Shown here one piece after another: positions 1-11,997 of a stretch of 64,000 bases of DNA (position 1 is its first letter; every line of letters starts with the position of its first letter). Both the position numbers and the translations under genes were made by a program. A model generated the notes under the pieces. The model searched no databases. It worked only from the letters and a program-made list of their open reading frames with translations, and had not been told where the DNA came from. This DNA comes from Trichoplax adhaerens (taxonomy: Eukaryota > Placozoa > Uniplacotomia > Trichoplacea > Trichoplacidae). The stretch spans positions 9,952,209-10,016,208 of the forward strand of contig NW_002060943.1 of the NCBI RefSeq assembly GCF_000150275.1, given 5' to 3'.

Positions 1-1200
1 AAAAAATACCTGCAGATATCTTTAAAATGAAAATTTTACATTAATTGAGCAACGATAAATAACGGTTGCGCAGTATGGGATATTACTACCCCCAATAGTC
101 ACCGCACCATAAGACCTTACACTTATAGATAAATATGACAATTTTAAGTACTTTACTCGATTTAACCTTAATTATTATGACAAAAAACGATTGTAACACC
201 CATAAAATGGTGCAGAATATCATTATGAAGGAATTTAATGAGGTACAAGGCACTTTGCTTCGTATATATGAAATTCTTTTTTTAGGAAACACATATAAGA
301 TACAGATATTTACTTTTATCTTGAAATGTAAACAGAAACTATGCAAAAAAATGATAAAACATGCAGCATACAGTAGCTATAATATCAGAACTGTGATTTA
401 AATCCAAAAGATTTTAATATTCTTCATTTGAAATTTTTGCTTAAATTTAATCCATACTAGACGTGAACTTACATAATTAGAAGTCCTTGCTTGTAAAGAT
501 TCTTAGTAAAATTATATTAATTTTATGATAAAGCATATGGATACATGTATGTTTCATTATCCACCTCTTGTAATAAAAAGCAAGTCAGGATACGACTCAC
601 GGCAAAACGTAATCGCTTACAGCTCTGGTATAACAATACAGTATATAGTTTTCTCATGTACTATATACTGTAGTATAATAGATTACGATGACACATATTA
701 AAAATGAATCTACTGCAGATTTATTCTTTAAATTATACGGAAATAAAAAGGATTGTCACACTTTTAATTGATTAGATATTGATCATTCCAACAGCATTAT
801 AAATGTCTTGGCTTTTTAAAGTCATAGTGTACACCTATATTTGCTACTTGATCTAAAATTCTCATTACGCTATAATTCCGTATTTTCTACTCGAATTTGC
901 GTAAATTGATTTTAATAATGGTGCTCTATAATCGTCTCTAGTAACTATACAATACAGTATCAAACTATCAATCCATCGTCTTGTTTTTACAAACTTTTAT
1001 TACCATTTAATCTATCTTGTGAAATATATAGCCCATCATGGTAATGTCATTTTAATTGTAATAAAGAAAAATAGTTCAGAATCTGCGGACATAAAATTTT
1101 TACTGTATCTTTAATGAGCTGTGTATTATAACTACTGTATCTTCCCTCGGACATTCTATATTAAATTAGGAGGTATGAATAGAATCGAAATAAAAATTAC
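1..1200. other. AT-rich stretch left of the CBFB exons, no gene seen
   Basis: No convincing coding exon was found on either strand. CBFB is on the minus strand and its last located exon ends at 1201 with a GTAATT donor, so this stretch should be its intron. The conserved C-terminal part of the family (the segment following the GKV motif) was looked for here and not recognised; it probably lies outside the window. Confidence 0.4.
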
Positions 1201-4146
1201 CTTTCCAGCATTATTATCGATGTCAACGTTGTAATCTCTGTCCATTTTATCTTCTGTATCTTTATAAGCTGATTTACAATGCAGTTCCAAATTGGTACCT
1301 GTAGAAACAAACGTCTATAAAGAAATAGATTCCTTAATTTAAGTAAACCAACTAGATATACTGTAATTCAGCGCATATACATATAGGCGTATATATACAT
1401 GAAGGGCTAAATTTTAAGGCATTAGAATTAGTAATATTACATGAATGCATAGAATGACCCATATTCCAGATATCTAAACTGGAGATTTAACGCAGTTATG
1501 AAATCGCTTCATTTAATTGATTAAGACTAGCATAATCTAATGTACTATGTTAGGAGCATGCTCGCTTATAAAGTTTTGAGATTAATTTCAAGTATGTGGT
1601 AAGGGATTGAGTTTTTAGCAAAGCCGATAAGAGTAAGGTAGTAGATTTACATCTAGTTTTAAAATTACCTCAATCGGGTTCAATCTATTACTGCAGAAGC
1701 CTGATTTATTTACTTGCATAATGATAACTAACGTGCATTATCAAACTACAAGTATTCGTGAGTCGGCAGAGAACAATATTCCATGAGCGGCCTATCTAGT
1801 TAAAATACTCTTATTTTAAAACCGTAAAAAATCATCAACTTCTACAGTAATAAGCAAAGCTTAATGACCACATATCAAGCAAGATATCGTGCTCCAATTA
1901 ATAACGAAAATTAAAACTAAATCATTAATCTAGCGTATAATTATAAAAAAGATCATATTTGAGAAGAATAAATGAGTAAGAAAGATATTGTACAGTATCA
2001 GTAACACCATTCATGTACTTTTATCATGTATTATCCTGTAGGACCATATGAAGATATTGCAACACAGTACTGTGATCCTTTCATACGAATTAGTTTCATC
2101 AATCTTCATGAAATAAGTCTATCACTAGTATCAAATCATAGCTTAGACTACTATTACCTAATTTAGTCAGTCAAGAAAACTCACCACAATCGAATAACCT
2201 TCTCGGCAATCCGATTGAAATCGCATGACTCTTTCTTCATGGGAACGATCAGGGAAACCAGCGTATTTAATCTATTTACAGCAGAGAATTGTACAATAAG
2301 ATTTACTAGTAAAATAACGGATAGTAATTCAGTTTCCTGAAGGATTAATGGCTTCGAGCGCTCTTGCTTTTACAACGCTATGAATATGCATAACTAGCGC
2401 CATTGTAGTCAAATAATCTTCTACTAGAAATCGCTGAGGGAAAGCTTCATTTACTTCTTGAAGAGATAATAAGTTTCATATAATAATACGTACGATAGTA
2501 ATTACTTAATCCTTCCGATTAAATAACAGAGTAATCGATCGTATGATATAAAAAGATGATAATAATTAAAAATATGAGCTGTAAATAAATAAGCTTCCGG
2601 TGGAAATTACTTGCAAAAAAGTTTTATTTCATCTCTCAAGCAAAGCGGTAGTAATTACAGTAGGTAATGATTAATAGCCATTTTATCGAATAACAGAGTA
2701 CGGTAAGTAGAGAATTGTATCAATTTTATACAATAAAATGGCAATAAGTAAAAATACAGAAATTGTTTTTGAAATATACGGTCCGAACATAATTAGTTAG
2801 TGAAGGCGACAAATAAGATTAAATGCTTGAGAGCAATATGTGAATATATATTATAATCAATATTAAAGTAATAACTTCGCTAATATAACAAAATACTCTT
2901 ACGATAATACAAAATAATGAGATCTATGAAAACTAGTAATAGGCTTGTGATCAAATACTGATACAACACTTTAATACGCTCATTAAACCTCTACAGTAAT
3001 TTAATATGAGATATTAAAGTGATTTTATTTGAATTCTGTGATGTATCATCATAATTTACCAGTTTTCTATATATGATATCTAATACGAACTACAAAAATA
3101 TAAATATGATCGGTAACCCAGTAATATGTTACAATATATCTTATTCGAAGTCTGCGATCTATTGTTATACAGTAGTCTACCATTGCAATAAATACCCTTA
3201 TCCTAAAGGGTCTCACTCCGTAGTCTACGCAACATTATAGTAAGCAAGCTTACTCATTTCAGTACTGTAATTTGACGACGACGGGTTATAAACTTTAGAT
3301 TTCACTACATTACACTAGTGCATACAAACTGTAAACTTATTGTAAATGTAAGCTGTGATCCTATCCGATATATACGTATTCGTCATGGTACAAAGATTAC
3401 CTCAATCATAAGCGTTAGCTCGGTTATAGACACGACTACTTAGTCTTACTCAGTCGTGCCATAGTAATCCCTAATTTAACATTATTTAGTTCTTATGAAA
3501 TGAACACCATTTGATGCAGTAAATACAGTTTGTTTGGAATAAAAATAACCATAATAGCCATAAATTTATAGGATCTGAAATCAAACAAAGAAGGAACTAC
3601 TATGCCCAATGCAATTGATATACATAAATTATCCTTGTAACATGGAATCAGAAAAGAGTTTAACCTTGAACTACCATACCCCCATTACATTGAACTAAAT
3701 GAAAGTAATCTCAGAATTAGAAGTATGAAAGAATCAAATCTTAAAATAAACCATGCAAAATATTATTTCTAACATAAGATTTGCTACAATTAAAAGGTAT
3801 TCATACCGACACGGGGGGAATAAGAATAAGGTCAGTCAGTTCCTCTGATTATAAAAAATGATGATATACTTCCGCTTTGTCAAAATTGCTAAAATATTTT
3901 TATAACCCAGATTATCAACCAGTAATTACATGATAGCAGAAATTTATTTCGAAATTTTTGTGATTTAATCAAGCCAGAAATACAATTTTTCAACTTATTG
4001 TCCGATAAATTGTTATTGCCACTATTGGAATAAATCAAAATGCCAGACAAGAATTTTTATTCCGATACCTCTGAATCGCGGCTAAGCTTGCGAAAAAGTT
4101 CGTCACTTTCAAATTTAAATTTTTGATCAGGTACAACTCGAGGCAT
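1201..4146 (-). CDS. CBFB: Core-binding factor subunit beta (5' exons, 3' part outside or unresolved)
   Basis: CBFB is the non-DNA-binding partner of RUNX transcription factors; it strengthens Runt-domain binding to DNA. Exon 1 (4146-4069, 26 codons) begins MPRVVPDQKFKFESDELF, nearly identical to the animal CBFB/Bgb N-terminus, and ends at a GTATCG donor in phase 0. Exon 2 (2271-2185) encodes IKYAGFPDRSHEERVMRFQ and ends CREGYSIV, matching the family block around PHEERQARFQ. Exon 3 (1298-1201) begins GTNLELHCK and ends NNAGK, matching the GTNLSLQF...EAGK block. A short exon between exons 2 and 3 is required by phase and by the family's 'VATG' stretch; the best candidate is 2069-2045 (25 nt, reading YCVAISSYG), with a weak GTCCTA donor. 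Exons after 1201 were not found. The family assignment is secure; the linking exon is an inference. Confidence 0.88.
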
Positions 4147-7100
4147 GGTTTATCGGTAATGATTATAATCTATAAAGTTTGATTCTGCAGTAGATAAGTA
4201 GATATGATTAGTGAGATGATAATTCGATAATGTCATGGTATCGTAACAAAAGATTTTTGAGTTAAAAACATTAGTAATCTTGTCTTATTGATTGAAGAAA
4301 TGTAACCTTTAAACAGATTTACAACAATTTTAAAGATCTATTAAAATAGAGTAACTGCGTAAGACTTTAACTTTGAAAGTCCTAAAATATTAAATTAAGT
4401 AAGGCAAGAATTTTATTGATTATTATTAAGATAGTTTTATATTACACTGCTATTATCACCTTGCGCTTACGCTGACGATTTCCAATAGTTATGACTCAAG
4501 GTGGTGAATTAGAAGTACGCGTATGTAGTAGTTGAATGTGAAGTCTACAAGATTTCAAGATATTTATATACTGTAGTAATGTAGTTCATGCCTTTATACA
4601 TATGTTGAATTGTTCCTTTTCAATAAGTCTTCTTTTAAAATGTCCAAAATTTAATTCAATACCTCACGGCGTCACGTGATTTAGTCAATTAAATTTAATT
4701 TATTTAAAGTTCAATTTTTATAATGTGTCTAAAGGGGAATTAACAAAAGAAAAAGTCTGGACTTCAGCAGATGCTATTATAATTATGATCCTTTAATTAA
4801 GTTTAGAATATTTTCAATGCTTCTTAACTAGTAAAATTGTTGTTATATCGTATCTTGCTTTGCGAAGAAAAATATTTTTACTACTTTACTACATACCTGT
4901 GTATTACTATACTTCTGTGCTGTATGTACAGTACCTGAGTACCCTACGTTCCGTCCTGTATGTGCATTGCTAAGTACCTCGATTGGCGAATAATATTAAC
5001 GCTGTATAGTATCAGATAATGGTCATTCGTTTAATTCGGTTAAAGAATTATAGTTCATACTATAGTAATTTGCTGTATTTGACTTTCCTAATGAAATACT
5101 GCCGAGTCATGTGAATATTCAGTAAACCCCTTGACGTAATGGAGTTTTCAAATTATCAATTAGGTTTGTCGTTATATTTTGTAGTCCGTCTAAAAATATA
5201 CTCGTAATCGTTACGATCACGATTGTGTTTCGTATATTACAATGTAATTTAAATTACTTATGTTGTATATGGTACGCGAGTAAATTGTAGTTTGTCACTG
5301 TTATTTCTTTATATTTCTCTCCTAACTGTAATCTTATTTTCAATACACTGAATGTCTTTGAATGTTTAATCTCCATTATGAATAAGATTTACTATCTAAG
5401 ATTTATTACCCACTATACAATTTTTAGTGAATATTATTATATACTGTATTGACCATATCATTGTTTGTAGTACGTCATGTGAAGATATACGCGTATTAGC
5501 AAGTCTAGTATATACTTCTTCGTCTTCATATGTATTTCAGCTAGTCAATTATTTGAATGAGTATAGCACAGCAGGTGCTCGAAACAGTATAACTAATGAA
5601 GAGACGATTAGGGCTTATGTCATGAAGGTACGGCTCATACTAACATATAGCTAAAATGCACGATCTATATATACGCGTATATATGAACGATAATGCTTAT
5701 TACAGTATATCAGTTGCTAATCTACCTTGAAATAATCATATACCTTCTGCATAGTCAGCTGTAATGCTTTTTATGGTCTACAAAATATAGAGTAGTGGCC
5801 AATAAGCATTTCCCACGTTTCGGAATATGTAACACATTGATTTAGATCAGTACCAGTACATTTAATCTATTTTTATATTCTCATATGGTCAAGTGATGCC
5901 ATGTTATGATAAAGGTAGGTTGATTTAGAAAAGGAAGATAGGTATTTTAATTCTAAAATGATGCTGCTACAATTTCCAAATTTTGTAACAAGTACTAGAT
6001 CTGCACTCAGCAAGGAGACCCAGTAATTAAGTTGAAGAACTAACTTTATTGTTAAAATAATGAGTTTATATACTTTCTTTATTGTGACCTTTGATCTACT
6101 GGCGTAGATCACAAGATCATCACTAAGAGAAAGGTTTCCCTAGTTTAGACATTACAAATAGGATATCATACCGAGTATGGCAACATGAGAATACATATAT
6201 AGATAAGCTTAATATAGTACCATAACTACATCTATATACGCATGACGTGATAATAACATCGTGATATTTAACCATATATAGAAAGAAGGTAACATACTAA
6301 TTATGTAACTATTACAGAACGTGACAGATGCAGATGTAAGGAAGATAGAATTCGAAACTTACATCACCACTAGTTTCACTCCAGTCATTTAAATACACAA
6401 CAGCAGTAAAGATTTAGGACCCAGAAAGAAATTTCTGTTTAGGCTTACAACTAGTGTTCAGAGGACAGCGAATACTGCGTTGCTTTTTAGTTACAGTGCT
6501 ATTTATATAACTTATACTGTGCTTCTTGCAGAAACGATACTTTACGTTCTATGGAGACATAGCAAATATATAGTATAATGTTACAATATTGACGAGTTTA
6601 TCCTATTTTGCCTAATGGAATACACCATATATACGGGTTTTCCGCTCCTATTCTATCTTCTCATCGTTGACTGAACGTAATACAATTATAGCACAATTTG
6701 GTGATATCTATAATTAATCAGTGCGTACAAGTATATATCAAATAGGCATTGTGTATTCACTATCGTAGCAATTTAGTTTTATTATATATTTATTATAATT
6801 ACTATTGTTATCAAACATAACTATATCAGGAAATGATAAGCTCAGAATGATAACTGAGTAAATAGCATCTTTTAACTAGTTTACGATAATTATTTCATTG
6901 TTTCAATAAGTGATCCGACGTTAATATGTTATATAAGGAATGTTATTACGAAATACGGGATAAAATTTCCTTGGTAATTTTTAATATAGGGGTCTACGTT
7001 GTATTACATTAGCAGCATCCGATATTATAATAATTATGTTACTGTAGTACTTAAGTATCAATTTGTAGTAAGCATATAGAGATGCTTACAGACAAAAATA

Positions 7101-8897
7101 CTTATCTCATCGAATTTACTTTGGTGTGTTATCATTTGCCATAACCCCATCAGCCAGTATCATTGTTGGATGTTACCGCATTTGTTAGGACTGAACTATA
7201 TTCATAATATATTGCTATGAATCGTCACTTTAAATTATTTAACCGTACGATTCAATAATAAAATGCAATGAAGATTCAGCTTAATACTCTAGTAAAGATT
7301 TATGTTAATTTCCAGTATCACATATTGAGGCTTTAAAAACTTTTAAGAATGACTTAAACGAATAGTTCACAGTGGCAGAACAATAACATTCATAGACAGT
7401 TCTCAAGAAAATGATTTAAATTTGTTATTTAACTGGGGAAGGACGAAGATTCCAGAATTAAAATTACATTAAGGTTAGATCACTATAATAAAGAAAGTTT
7501 GGTTGTGAGGTTCCTCACCTAGTCTTAAAACTATTCCATTTAAAATTCGTATATGCCACGCCTGTGCTGTATATATACTTATCGATATATATTTAATTTC
7601 AGTACACTATAATGCAGGAAATAATATCAATTTAAGTAATTCAACATTTAATTGGAAATACGATACGACACAATACAAATTATTTTGGAGCAGATTGGTT
7701 ATAAAGTATCGAATTAGAACTATTACGGTATTGTTGTACTACTAGCGTTTTTATCTTAATAGCATTATTGGGCTAAAAGGTCTCTATTGAATTATTAGTA
7801 TTTTACGGTACTAGAAATCAGAACGACAGAAAATAAATGTACAAGATGGCACTAATTTTTATAGCCAATACTTGCTATTCGTCTAATATACATCATGGGT
7901 TACTAGAATTTTTTTAAGTATCATACAGTAGAAGTCGAACCATCTGCAGCCTGCAGGTACGTTATACTACTACTGGCACTGTTCATTATTACTCAACAGA
8001 GTTACGTGCCTCCATATATAAATTATTGTCATTATGAAACAATGAGAATTTAGACATTCAATTATATATATAATTACAATTAAAGAATCACAGTCCATGA
8101 CATTATCCTATTTTCAGCCGATATAACGCATGTCGTAGCGCCATCAATATTATTTTAAGCATAAATATTGTACGCATAAGCTATAAAGAATCTATTTCCA
8201 TAGGATATATACTTTCCAGTGCAATCTTTCGAGAACCAAGCTTTGTTCAAGATAAGGTGTCTCCTCCTTTTATAACCTATATTAATGACATGTTTATGTT
8301 AATTTTATCACTATACTAGAATCCTATCTTTATCAAAAATGTAAGAACTATAATGGAGAGCTTTACTATTTACTAGTATTTTAAATCTTGTAATATTTTA
8401 TATCATTGCAATACAGCTGGTATTTTATTACAGCACAAAGTTTATAAGCTAAATGTTAGATTTGGATTATACCGTCCTAAACTGTGTTATCGTTGTTCAT
8501 ATTAAGTACTCTATAAAGTGCTGCGTCGTTACAATCTAGTTTATGTAATGATACTATACCAGAAAGAGGAATCATATCACAGCAACATAGTACTTAAATA
8601 GTATTGTATATATGTACAGTATATACCGTATATTTCAGTATATCTATTAGTACATAGAGTGTATTGTCAGTCGCTATCGCTAATTAATTAGCTATCGTAC
8701 AGTCATTAAGCAATAACAATTTGCATTTACAGTTTGTTAGATGGTTAAGTGAATACATATGCTGGATTGTTTCAACTTCATGATTTTAATTTTATAGTTA
8801 TCGGGTGCCATTTGGTTCATCAGGTACTGAAGAAAACGTTTGTTTTATACAGTACTGATACTATCAGAGTTGGTCCCTGATCCTGATAGACTTTACC
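4147..8897. other. Intergenic region between CBFB 5' end and BRK1 3' end
   Basis: About 4.7 kb without a recognisable exon on either strand; open frames are short and have no family resemblance. The genes on both sides are on the minus strand (tandem). It holds scattered single TACAGTAC-like words, for example near 4922 and 8610, but no dense array. Small symmetric sequences are GTGAGG..CCTCAC near 7505 and a perfect 14-bp palindrome around TAATTAATTA near 8680. Confidence 0.5.
4671..4679. promoter_or_regulatory. E-box/CLEAR-like palindrome upstream of CBFB
   Basis: GTCACGTGA, preceded by GGC, lies about 525 bp upstream of the CBFB start codon. The CACGTG core with TCA/TGA flanks is the classic site for bHLH-zip factors (USF, MITF/TFEB families). 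Function here is inferred only from position. Confidence 0.3.
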
Positions 8898-8960
8898 TTA
8901 AGCAGTAAAAATTAGGTAATTTTCTATAAATCTCGTAGTGCAGTTTTCAATTTTACTTAC

Positions 8961-10408
8961 CTGAGCTTCTAGATATTCAATTCTCTTCTCGAGCATTGTT
9001 AGTTTTTCATTCAAATTCGCTAAGCGTGATCTGCAAGTTATATCTATAGTGGAACGTATTTCAGAAGTGATATATATAATGTTATTATTAGATTTTAAGA
9101 AGCACAGAAGATGAAAGGTATACTGTAAAAATCTGATTTTATCAATTCTTTTTCTCAGGCCTACTGCCGCCTACATATACCGTATTCAAGAAGTTGATCT
9201 AATAAAAAGCATCTAGACCAGCAGCTTTAAACGATCTGGTGACTGTTAGACTGTAGACAGCTTTTATTGGCACGTAGGAGTATACGATTAAAGATACATG
9301 CACTTCTGATGACATGATAATTACAATATATTTCTATAGGAAGACAATCACAGATCGTATATTTCGATGAATATCCTACCAAGACTACAGTCTTTGTCTC
9401 TGCATACAGCACAGTGCCTACTATAGTTCATAGATTCATCATATGCAGAGTCACGTATTCATTCAAGGAGTAGAGTAGTAGCTAGTGAAGGAGTTAAATG
9501 GACACTGTGAAAGAAGTTTACGACTAAAAAATAAGTTAAGTATGTTTACGGTACAGTATTGTACTGTGCTATACAGCATAATGACAGATATAGGATCAGA
9601 AACCGTACAGACATGGAGACTACTAAAAGAAAGAATTCAATTTCTTAGCACTGTTACTCCTTGTAGCAAAAGGTTCAGTACAAATTTTGTACCTCAGTGA
9701 TGAAGTCGACATCAGGCAAGCTGTATTTACTAAATACGCATATTCATAATGCTGTACAATAGGTATACTATAGAAGTATAGATCCTCTAACATACTGTGC
9801 AATGTTCTCACTTTTACGGTATACTTAACGCACTAATGCAAGTGTGACAATTGATTCGGCTGTATGGCAATTATAAATTATCTACTACTATATATGAAGC
9901 AATATTAGCTTCTTTAACGGCTTACGTCTACTGCAGTGAACTGTTGAGTACTAATTAGATATAGCGAGGAAATTCTACCCACAAGATTACTGAAATATCT
10001 TTCACTAGAGACCTGAGAGGCTGACACTGTGAGTCTTTCAGGGTCTCTCTCCTAGTACTGTATATTGAGTACTGTACTGTACAGTATAGTAAATGGTTGT
10101 TTATGTAAGCCTTCGGATCATATCTAACATTCATCTTGAATGGAGAATACAGTATACTTGTTTAAGACTCTTCGAACAGTATTGGAAATAATGAGTAAAT
10201 GCTGATCAAACTTAATTACACAAAATTGCATATATGTAAAGTACAGTACCTTAAGTTTCATAACTGGTTAATATCAATCATATGCTAACTTACCAAAAGC
10301 GTTGAGTATATTGGTCACTTTTTTGATATTGTTTGTAATTGCTGATATATATTCTCGGTTATCCCAGTCTAGTTGCATGTGTTCGTTTGCAGAATTTTGA
10401 GTAGCCAT
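8961..10408 (-). CDS. BRK1: BRICK1 subunit of the WAVE regulatory complex
   Basis: BRK1 (HSPC300) is a small coiled-coil subunit of the pentameric WAVE complex that activates Arp2/3 downstream of Rac. Exon 1 (10408-10294) encodes [20 protein letters not shown] and ends ...VTNILNAF with a GTAAGT donor in phase 1. Exon 2 (9043-8961) starts at CTATAG and encodes [15 protein letters not shown], then the coiled coil ending RIEYLEAQ. Together these give 66 residues that align end to end with the 75-residue animal protein. The C-terminus is ambiguous. GTAAGT after EAQ is a perfect donor, but no short last exon was found downstream. Read-through would add VSK..., which resembles the human VTKGETLT, and would stop about 20 codons on. 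Start codon chosen by homology. It lies divergent to the CTTNBP2-like gene. Confidence 0.93.
10007..10048. repeat. Imperfect inverted repeat (hairpin) in BRK1 intron 1
   Basis: AGAGACCTGAGAGGCTGAC is followed after a short loop by its imperfect reverse complement ending TTTCAGGGTCTCT. The arms are about 19 bp with a few mismatches and one bulge. It is flanked on the right by a run of three ACTGT/ACAGT pentamers (about 10067-10081). Could be a transcript hairpin or a small inverted element; no evidence decides. Confidence 0.5.
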
Positions 10409-10481
10409 GATCCAACAAAGTAAATTTTCTATCGATGTCACAAATAACTAGATATTCTACGCATAATACGGTACATACAGA

Positions 10482-10835
10482 TACAGTACACTGTAGGTGG
10501 TATAACATGTAAGAATTCTTAAGAATTTGATTTTGTGTAAAAATTAATTACAGTACAGTACAGTGTAGTACAGTATATGGATTAGCTGTCGCTCATGAAT
10601 CGATCAGCTGCGATCAGTTACTTCCATCTTATTAAAATCCGCTAAAGAAGTATGTATACTATACAGTACAGTACAGTGCAGTAAAGTACGGTATACTCGT
10701 ATACGCACGCTCCGACTCTACAGTACAAATAAAGTACTGTACACTGTACAGTACAGTACGTACAGTACAGTACAGTACTGTACAGTACAGTAAATCGACA
10801 GTCATTAAGTTACAGTACTGTACTGTACTGTAGAA
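10482..10835. repeat. ACWGT pentamer array cluster, BRK1/CTTNBP2 divergent region
   Basis: Dense runs of ACAGT and ACTGT pentamers (GTAC every 5 bp) at about 10482-10495, 10551-10572, 10662-10692 and 10733-10835, starting 74 bp upstream of the BRK1 start codon. Smaller runs continue at about 11097-11116, 11643-11665, 11711-11735 and 11797-11812 towards the CTTNBP2 candidate first exon. Runs swit between ACAGT and ACTGT, so the sequence is almost its own reverse complement. Open frames in this area on the minus strand read as Y-C-T-V-Q-like repeats and are artefacts. Confidence 0.85.
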
Positions 10836-11129
10836 TATCAGACTTTGGACCGTAGACAATAGACGCAGTTGTTCCGGAAAAATGAGCCCTGAGTCATGGA
10901 CCACTAAAAATATACCATCTAATGGCCCATGCCTAAGTAAATCAGACGTAGAGAGAGCTATGATTAAAAATTAATAGCTAATATCAATCCCTGACCACTA
11001 CACAGAGAGGGGATTCTGAGTACAGTGACAGTCGGGGGATTATCATCACTAATTACTTATATACAGAGCATTAGACCACTATTTCAGCGTGATTTCAGTA
11101 CTGTACAGTACTGTACCCCGTCCAGTACT

Positions 11130-11630
11130 ACTGACTTATGGCTCGTACTAGAAATTTCAAAGAAATGAAAATAACTCAACAATGCAGCAAAAATAAAAAC
11201 ATCAAGTGCCAATTGCTCAAGGTTGTAATGATCTGTATTGGTGAAATTTTAGCAAAATTTAGAGTAAATGCTTAAAAAGTTTAAAAGTTTAAAGGCCTAA
11301 TTAAGGGCTACACTATGACGGAACTGTAACAGCTTTCAATCAGTAACAGCCACGCCCATAAAATAAACCGGTATTACGACGTGACTTGTAAATAGCTGGA
11401 GCGACTGATAGTTTGTATTAGAAACTTTAAAGAAATAAAATTATTCAATATTGCGATAAAAAGCAATAAAAATGCCAATAGCCGATTGCTCAAGGTTTTA
11501 CTGATCTGTCTAGATGGAATTTGAGCCAAATTGAAAGTATGTTACTTCACAGTTTAAAGACATAATTTAAGGCAACACTATAGCCGAACATCTTTCAACC
11601 GTTTTAGAGGGCTCGCCACGCCCCCATAAT
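11130..11630. repeat. Diverged tandem duplication of a ~230-bp element
   Basis: Copy 1 (about 11130-11364) and copy 2 (about 11404-11630) align along their whole length. Shared landmarks in the same order: TAGAAA.TTTAAAGAAAT, TTGCTCAAGGTT, TGATCTGT, GGAATTT/TGAAATTTT, AGTTTAAAG, AACACTAT/TACACTATG, CTTTCAA, and GCCACGCCC near the end of each copy. Both copies are non-coding and lie between ACWGT runs in the BRK1/CTTNBP2 promoter region. Could be a dispersed repeat family or a duplicated promoter module. Confidence 0.7.
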
Positions 11631-11886
11631 AGTGGTCTTATCTGTACAGTACAGTACAGTACTGTAGATTGCTACAATACTGTGCATGTGTGATTGGTCA
11701 GAGACTTCACATTGTACTGTACAGTACAGTACAATATGGTCAACCAACCAAAAATAGATACCAGACGAGGTCTTGCTGATTTGCAGGACTTTGTATATTG
11801 TACTGTACAATGAACATACTGAACAGATAGCCAAACTATTGAGATACAGTACAGTCTACTAAAATTTTATGTAAAATAAAGTGGAC

Positions 11887-11997
11887 ATGATAAATTCCAA
11901 TAAATATGATTATTATGCACCTAACTTCTCGATGGCGAATGAAGAATCAAACTATGAATCCGATTGCTCATCAGATGACTCGGTGTCAGAAAATTCG
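11887..11997 (+). CDS. CTTNBP2: Candidate first coding exon of the CTTNBP2-like gene
   Basis: ATG at 11887 opens a 37-codon acidic, serine-rich stretch (MINSNKYDYYAPNF... then NEESNYESDCSSDD) that ends TCG before a GTAACT donor, in phase 0. The first securely recognised exon of the gene downstream (13385) also begins in phase 0 and needs an upstream start, so the join is in frame. The exon lies on the correct strand just past the last ACWGT run of the divergent region. The frame also stays open past the donor to 12234, so an unspliced 117-codon ORF is the alternative reading. Support is positional only; the segment has no recognised homology. Confidence 0.42.

Noticed and set aside
1750-1791. 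A 42-nt minus-strand exon (AAHGILFSADSRIL) as part of CBFB
   Set aside because: It is in phase 0 at both ends, but exon 3 needs an incoming phase of 1, and it does not resemble the family's VATG stretch.
4045-4113. Plus-strand frame reading DKNFYSDTSESRLSL before a stop, which looked like a terminal exon
   Set aside because: The opposite strand of the same DNA encodes the highly conserved CBFB N-terminus (MPRVVPDQ...), which explains the composition.
5427-5654. 75-codon plus-strand frame in the CBFB/BRK1 intergenic region
   Set aside because: No homology, no splice partners and unremarkable codon use.
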